From positions 1 through 8,089 of the forward strand of contig JAKSCN010000087.1 of NCBI GenBank assembly GCA_022360595.1: 8,089 bases of DNA, in the 5' to 3' direction. Numbering within the stretch: position 1 is the stretch's first letter; each line of letters begins with the position of its first letter. The notes below the pieces were generated by a model. It did not search any database and had not been told where the DNA came from. It saw only the letters and a list, made by a program, of their open reading frames with translations. Shown in pieces: positions 6,751 to 8,089 of this stretch. A program made the position numbers and the translations under genes. The DNA comes from Chromatiales bacterium. Lineage in GTDB: Bacteria; Pseudomonadota; Gammaproteobacteria; Chromatiales; Chromatiaceae.

Positions 6751-7395
6751 CTACCGCACAATAATCATCTGACCAAGCGATCCCGCTTCCACGATCATAT
6801 TGAGACGATTGATCTGTCTGACCCGGATCACTGAATTGACGCCCATATCGTACAGACCCACCGTATCCCCCTCGCGCACGATATGTATGCCGCTGTTTTG
6901 TATCTCCAATAGCGCCGCCACATCGCCGCTCTTATCCTGTACCAAACCGCGCAGATGCATGCGGGGCATCTCGGTGGCTGTATTCAATGGTTGAAAATGG
7001 GTTACCCCTTCATCCACCTGGGCAACCTGAAGCAGGCGATTGGTTGGGGAGAAGGGGTCGCGCTTTCCATCACGGTAACCCGCCTGGATATCACGCTCTT
7101 CCGGCAAAAGCTGGGCAACCACCTCTTTAGCCTTGGGCGGCGTCATGGTGAAAGTTGAACGTCCACCGTTCTCTGCATTGTCACCGCTTCTATCCTCTTC
7201 GGAGATATCGGGCGGCACACGCTTAGCCTCTTCCAGCTCCAACTTATTGCGTATCCGGTCGTAGTAGTTGGCAATGGTTTTAACATCTTTCAACATAGAG
7301 GCATGCCCAAGACCATTCTCACCCGTTGTCTGTGCAAATGCAGACAGGGATGCCAAAGCCCAACACATACCTATCATCTGTAGAGCCAATCGCAT
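6751..7395 (-). CDS. GspC/PilP-like periplasmic pilus or secretion assembly protein
   Basis: The protein has 214 residues from the ATG at 7395; a GTG directly before it (7398) is an equally usable start, since GGAGG lies seven and ten bases upstream of the two codons. An N-terminal hydrophobic segment ends in AFA before QTT (about residue 21), consistent with a Sec signal peptide. There is no lipobox, unlike classical PilP lipoproteins, and no cytoplasmic N-terminus like GspC. A charged, probably disordered linker (about 45-85) leads to the typical KRDPFSP motif (about 111-117) and a C-terminal small beta domain (about 144-214, with MHLRGLV, AALLEI and HIVREGDTVGL). That is the homology-region pattern shared by GspC, PilP and MshK-like proteins. 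Family knowledge: this domain binds the N0 domain of the secretin and links it to the inner-membrane platform, which fits the secretin gene next door and the GspF-like gene before it. Family assignment is good; subfamily is not resolved. Confidence 0.8.
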   Translation of the reverse strand: MRLALQMIGMCWALASLSAFAQTTGENGLGHASMLKDVKTIANYYDRIRNKLELEEAKRVPPDISEEDRSGDNAENGGRSTFTMTPPKAKEVVAQLLPEERDIQAGYRDGKRDPFSPTNRLLQVAQVDEGVTHFQPLNTATEMPRMHLRGLVQDKSGDVAALLEIQNSGIHIVREGDTVGLYDMGVNSVIRVRQINRLNMIVEAGSLGQMIIVR

Positions 7396-7398
7396 CAC

Positions 7399-8089
7399 TC
7401 ACATACCTCCCGTGGAAACCTTCAGTACGGCCTGAAAAAAGGCGTAATAGACAAACCCAACCATGCCGCCCACGATCAGAATCAGTGCCGGCTCCACCAT
7501 TGCGGTCATTATTTTGATCAGCGCTTCAAGCTCTTTTCGATAGTACTCACCCAGTTCTTGCATGACGGTGTCGAGCTGGCCGCTACGTTCACCCACCGCC
7601 GCCATGTGCCGCATCATCATCGGGATCTGACGCTGCTCAAAAGCGCTGGACAGACTGCGCCCTTCCAGTATTCGGTCCGCCGCATAATCAAACCCGTCAG
7701 CCACGGCAAGGTTGCCAATCACTCCACTGGTGATACGCAACGATTGCAGCGCAGTCACCCCACTGCGCAACAGCATGGCCAGTGTCCAGCCCGCCTGGGC
7801 CATTGCAGCATAAGTGATCGATTTGCCCACGACAGGCAGCGCCAGAATGCCCCGGTCGATCACTCTTTTCCCAACCTGGGTGGTATAGGCCACCAACAGA
7901 CCAAAGATTAACGTTGTTGTGATACCGGCCATGGCCTGCCCCCAGGTCTGGAACCAGTCGGCGATATCCATCAACGCCTGAGTAGAGGCTGGAATTTCAA
8001 CATCCCGGGTATTCAGAAATTTGGCGAAACGGGGTACAACAACAACCACCAAAAAAATACAGACACCGATAGCCCCCAACACCACAAAA
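7399..8089 (-). CDS. GspF/PilC-type inner-membrane platform protein, C-terminal part (partial)
   Basis: The frame is open across the right edge; about 229 C-terminal codons are present, roughly the second half of a normal 400-residue GspF/PilC protein. Three hydrophobic segments are visible: at the start of the fragment (VCIFLVVVVVPRF), around residues 53-71, and near the end (about 200-222, ALILIVGGMVGFVYYAFF). Between the last two lies the second helical GspF cytoplasmic domain, with LAMLLRSGVTALQSLRI, GRSLSSAF, MMMRHMAAVGERSG and a final MVEPALILIVGG that matches the family 'liEPllii.lG' pattern. These proteins sit at the base of type IV pili and type II secretion systems, where they couple the ATPase to pilin movement. 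The TGA stop is directly next to the start codons of the GspC/PilP-like gene (TGAGTGATG), so translation is coupled. An ATPase and pilin genes are expected upstream, beyond 8089. Confidence 0.93.
   Translation of the reverse strand, partial: FVVLGAIGVCIFLVVVVVPRFAKFLNTRDVEIPASTQALMDIADWFQTWGQAMAGITTTLIFGLLVAYTTQVGKRVIDRGILALPVVGKSITYAAMAQAGWTLAMLLRSGVTALQSLRITSGVIGNLAVADGFDYAADRILEGRSLSSAFEQRQIPMMMRHMAAVGERSGQLDTVMQELGEYYRKELEALIKIMTAMVEPALILIVGGMVGFVYYAFFQAVLKVSTGGM
7406..7410 (-). promoter_or_regulatory. Ribosome binding site of the GspC/PilP-like gene
   Basis: GGAGG on the minus strand is inside the last codons of the GspF-like gene, seven bases before GTG 7398 and ten before ATG 7395. 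A third ATG at 7404 is followed at once by an in-frame TGA and is not a real start. Confidence 0.6.

Overview
The window is a solid block of co-directional genes, all read on the minus strand (right to left), with no gap between genes longer than about 60 bases. Base composition is moderately GC. The two-membrane machinery (secretin, outer-membrane barrel, Sec signal peptides), the MoxR/DUF58/TgpA trio and the style of the EAL protein fit a Gram-negative bacterium, most likely a gammaproteobacterium. I cannot name the genus from the sequence.

In transcription order, the first part is envelope machinery. It holds the C-terminal part of a GspF/PilC-type inner-membrane platform protein (8089-7399), a small exported GspC/PilP-like periplasmic protein (7395-6751), a secretin (6689-4476) and an outer-membrane beta-barrel protein (4473-3304). 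The first three are core parts of a type IV pilus (MSHA/Tfp-like) or type II secretion apparatus: platform, periplasmic connector and outer-membrane gate. The ATPases, pilins and minor pilins, if present, must lie beyond 8089. The secretin is unusual. It carries a Gly/Ser/Asn-rich insert inside its periplasmic region and, after the conserved secretin core, a C-terminal domain that resembles the TraK-like DUF3438 proteins of integrative conjugative elements. The barrel resembles the omptin-like/Protochlamydia outer-membrane protein (Pom) family and has its own N-terminal periplasmic domain.

Next comes a stand-alone EAL-domain protein (3275-2490) that keeps the metal- and c-di-GMP-binding residues but has a divergent loop 6. 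It may link the apparatus to c-di-GMP signalling. After a 41-base gap the block ends with the common trio MoxR AAA+ ATPase (2448-1501), DUF58 protein (1495-560) and the N-terminal part of a TgpA-like transglutaminase membrane protein (560-1, truncated by the window edge).

Start codons were chosen from Shine-Dalgarno sites and signal peptides. In four genes this gives a shorter protein than the longest open frame. The tight spacing (2 to 61 bases, one 1-base overlap) and the absence of any visible terminator or convincing promoter suggest a single operon or at least translationally coupled sub-operons. No RNA genes, insertion sequences, CRISPR arrays or attachment sites were seen.
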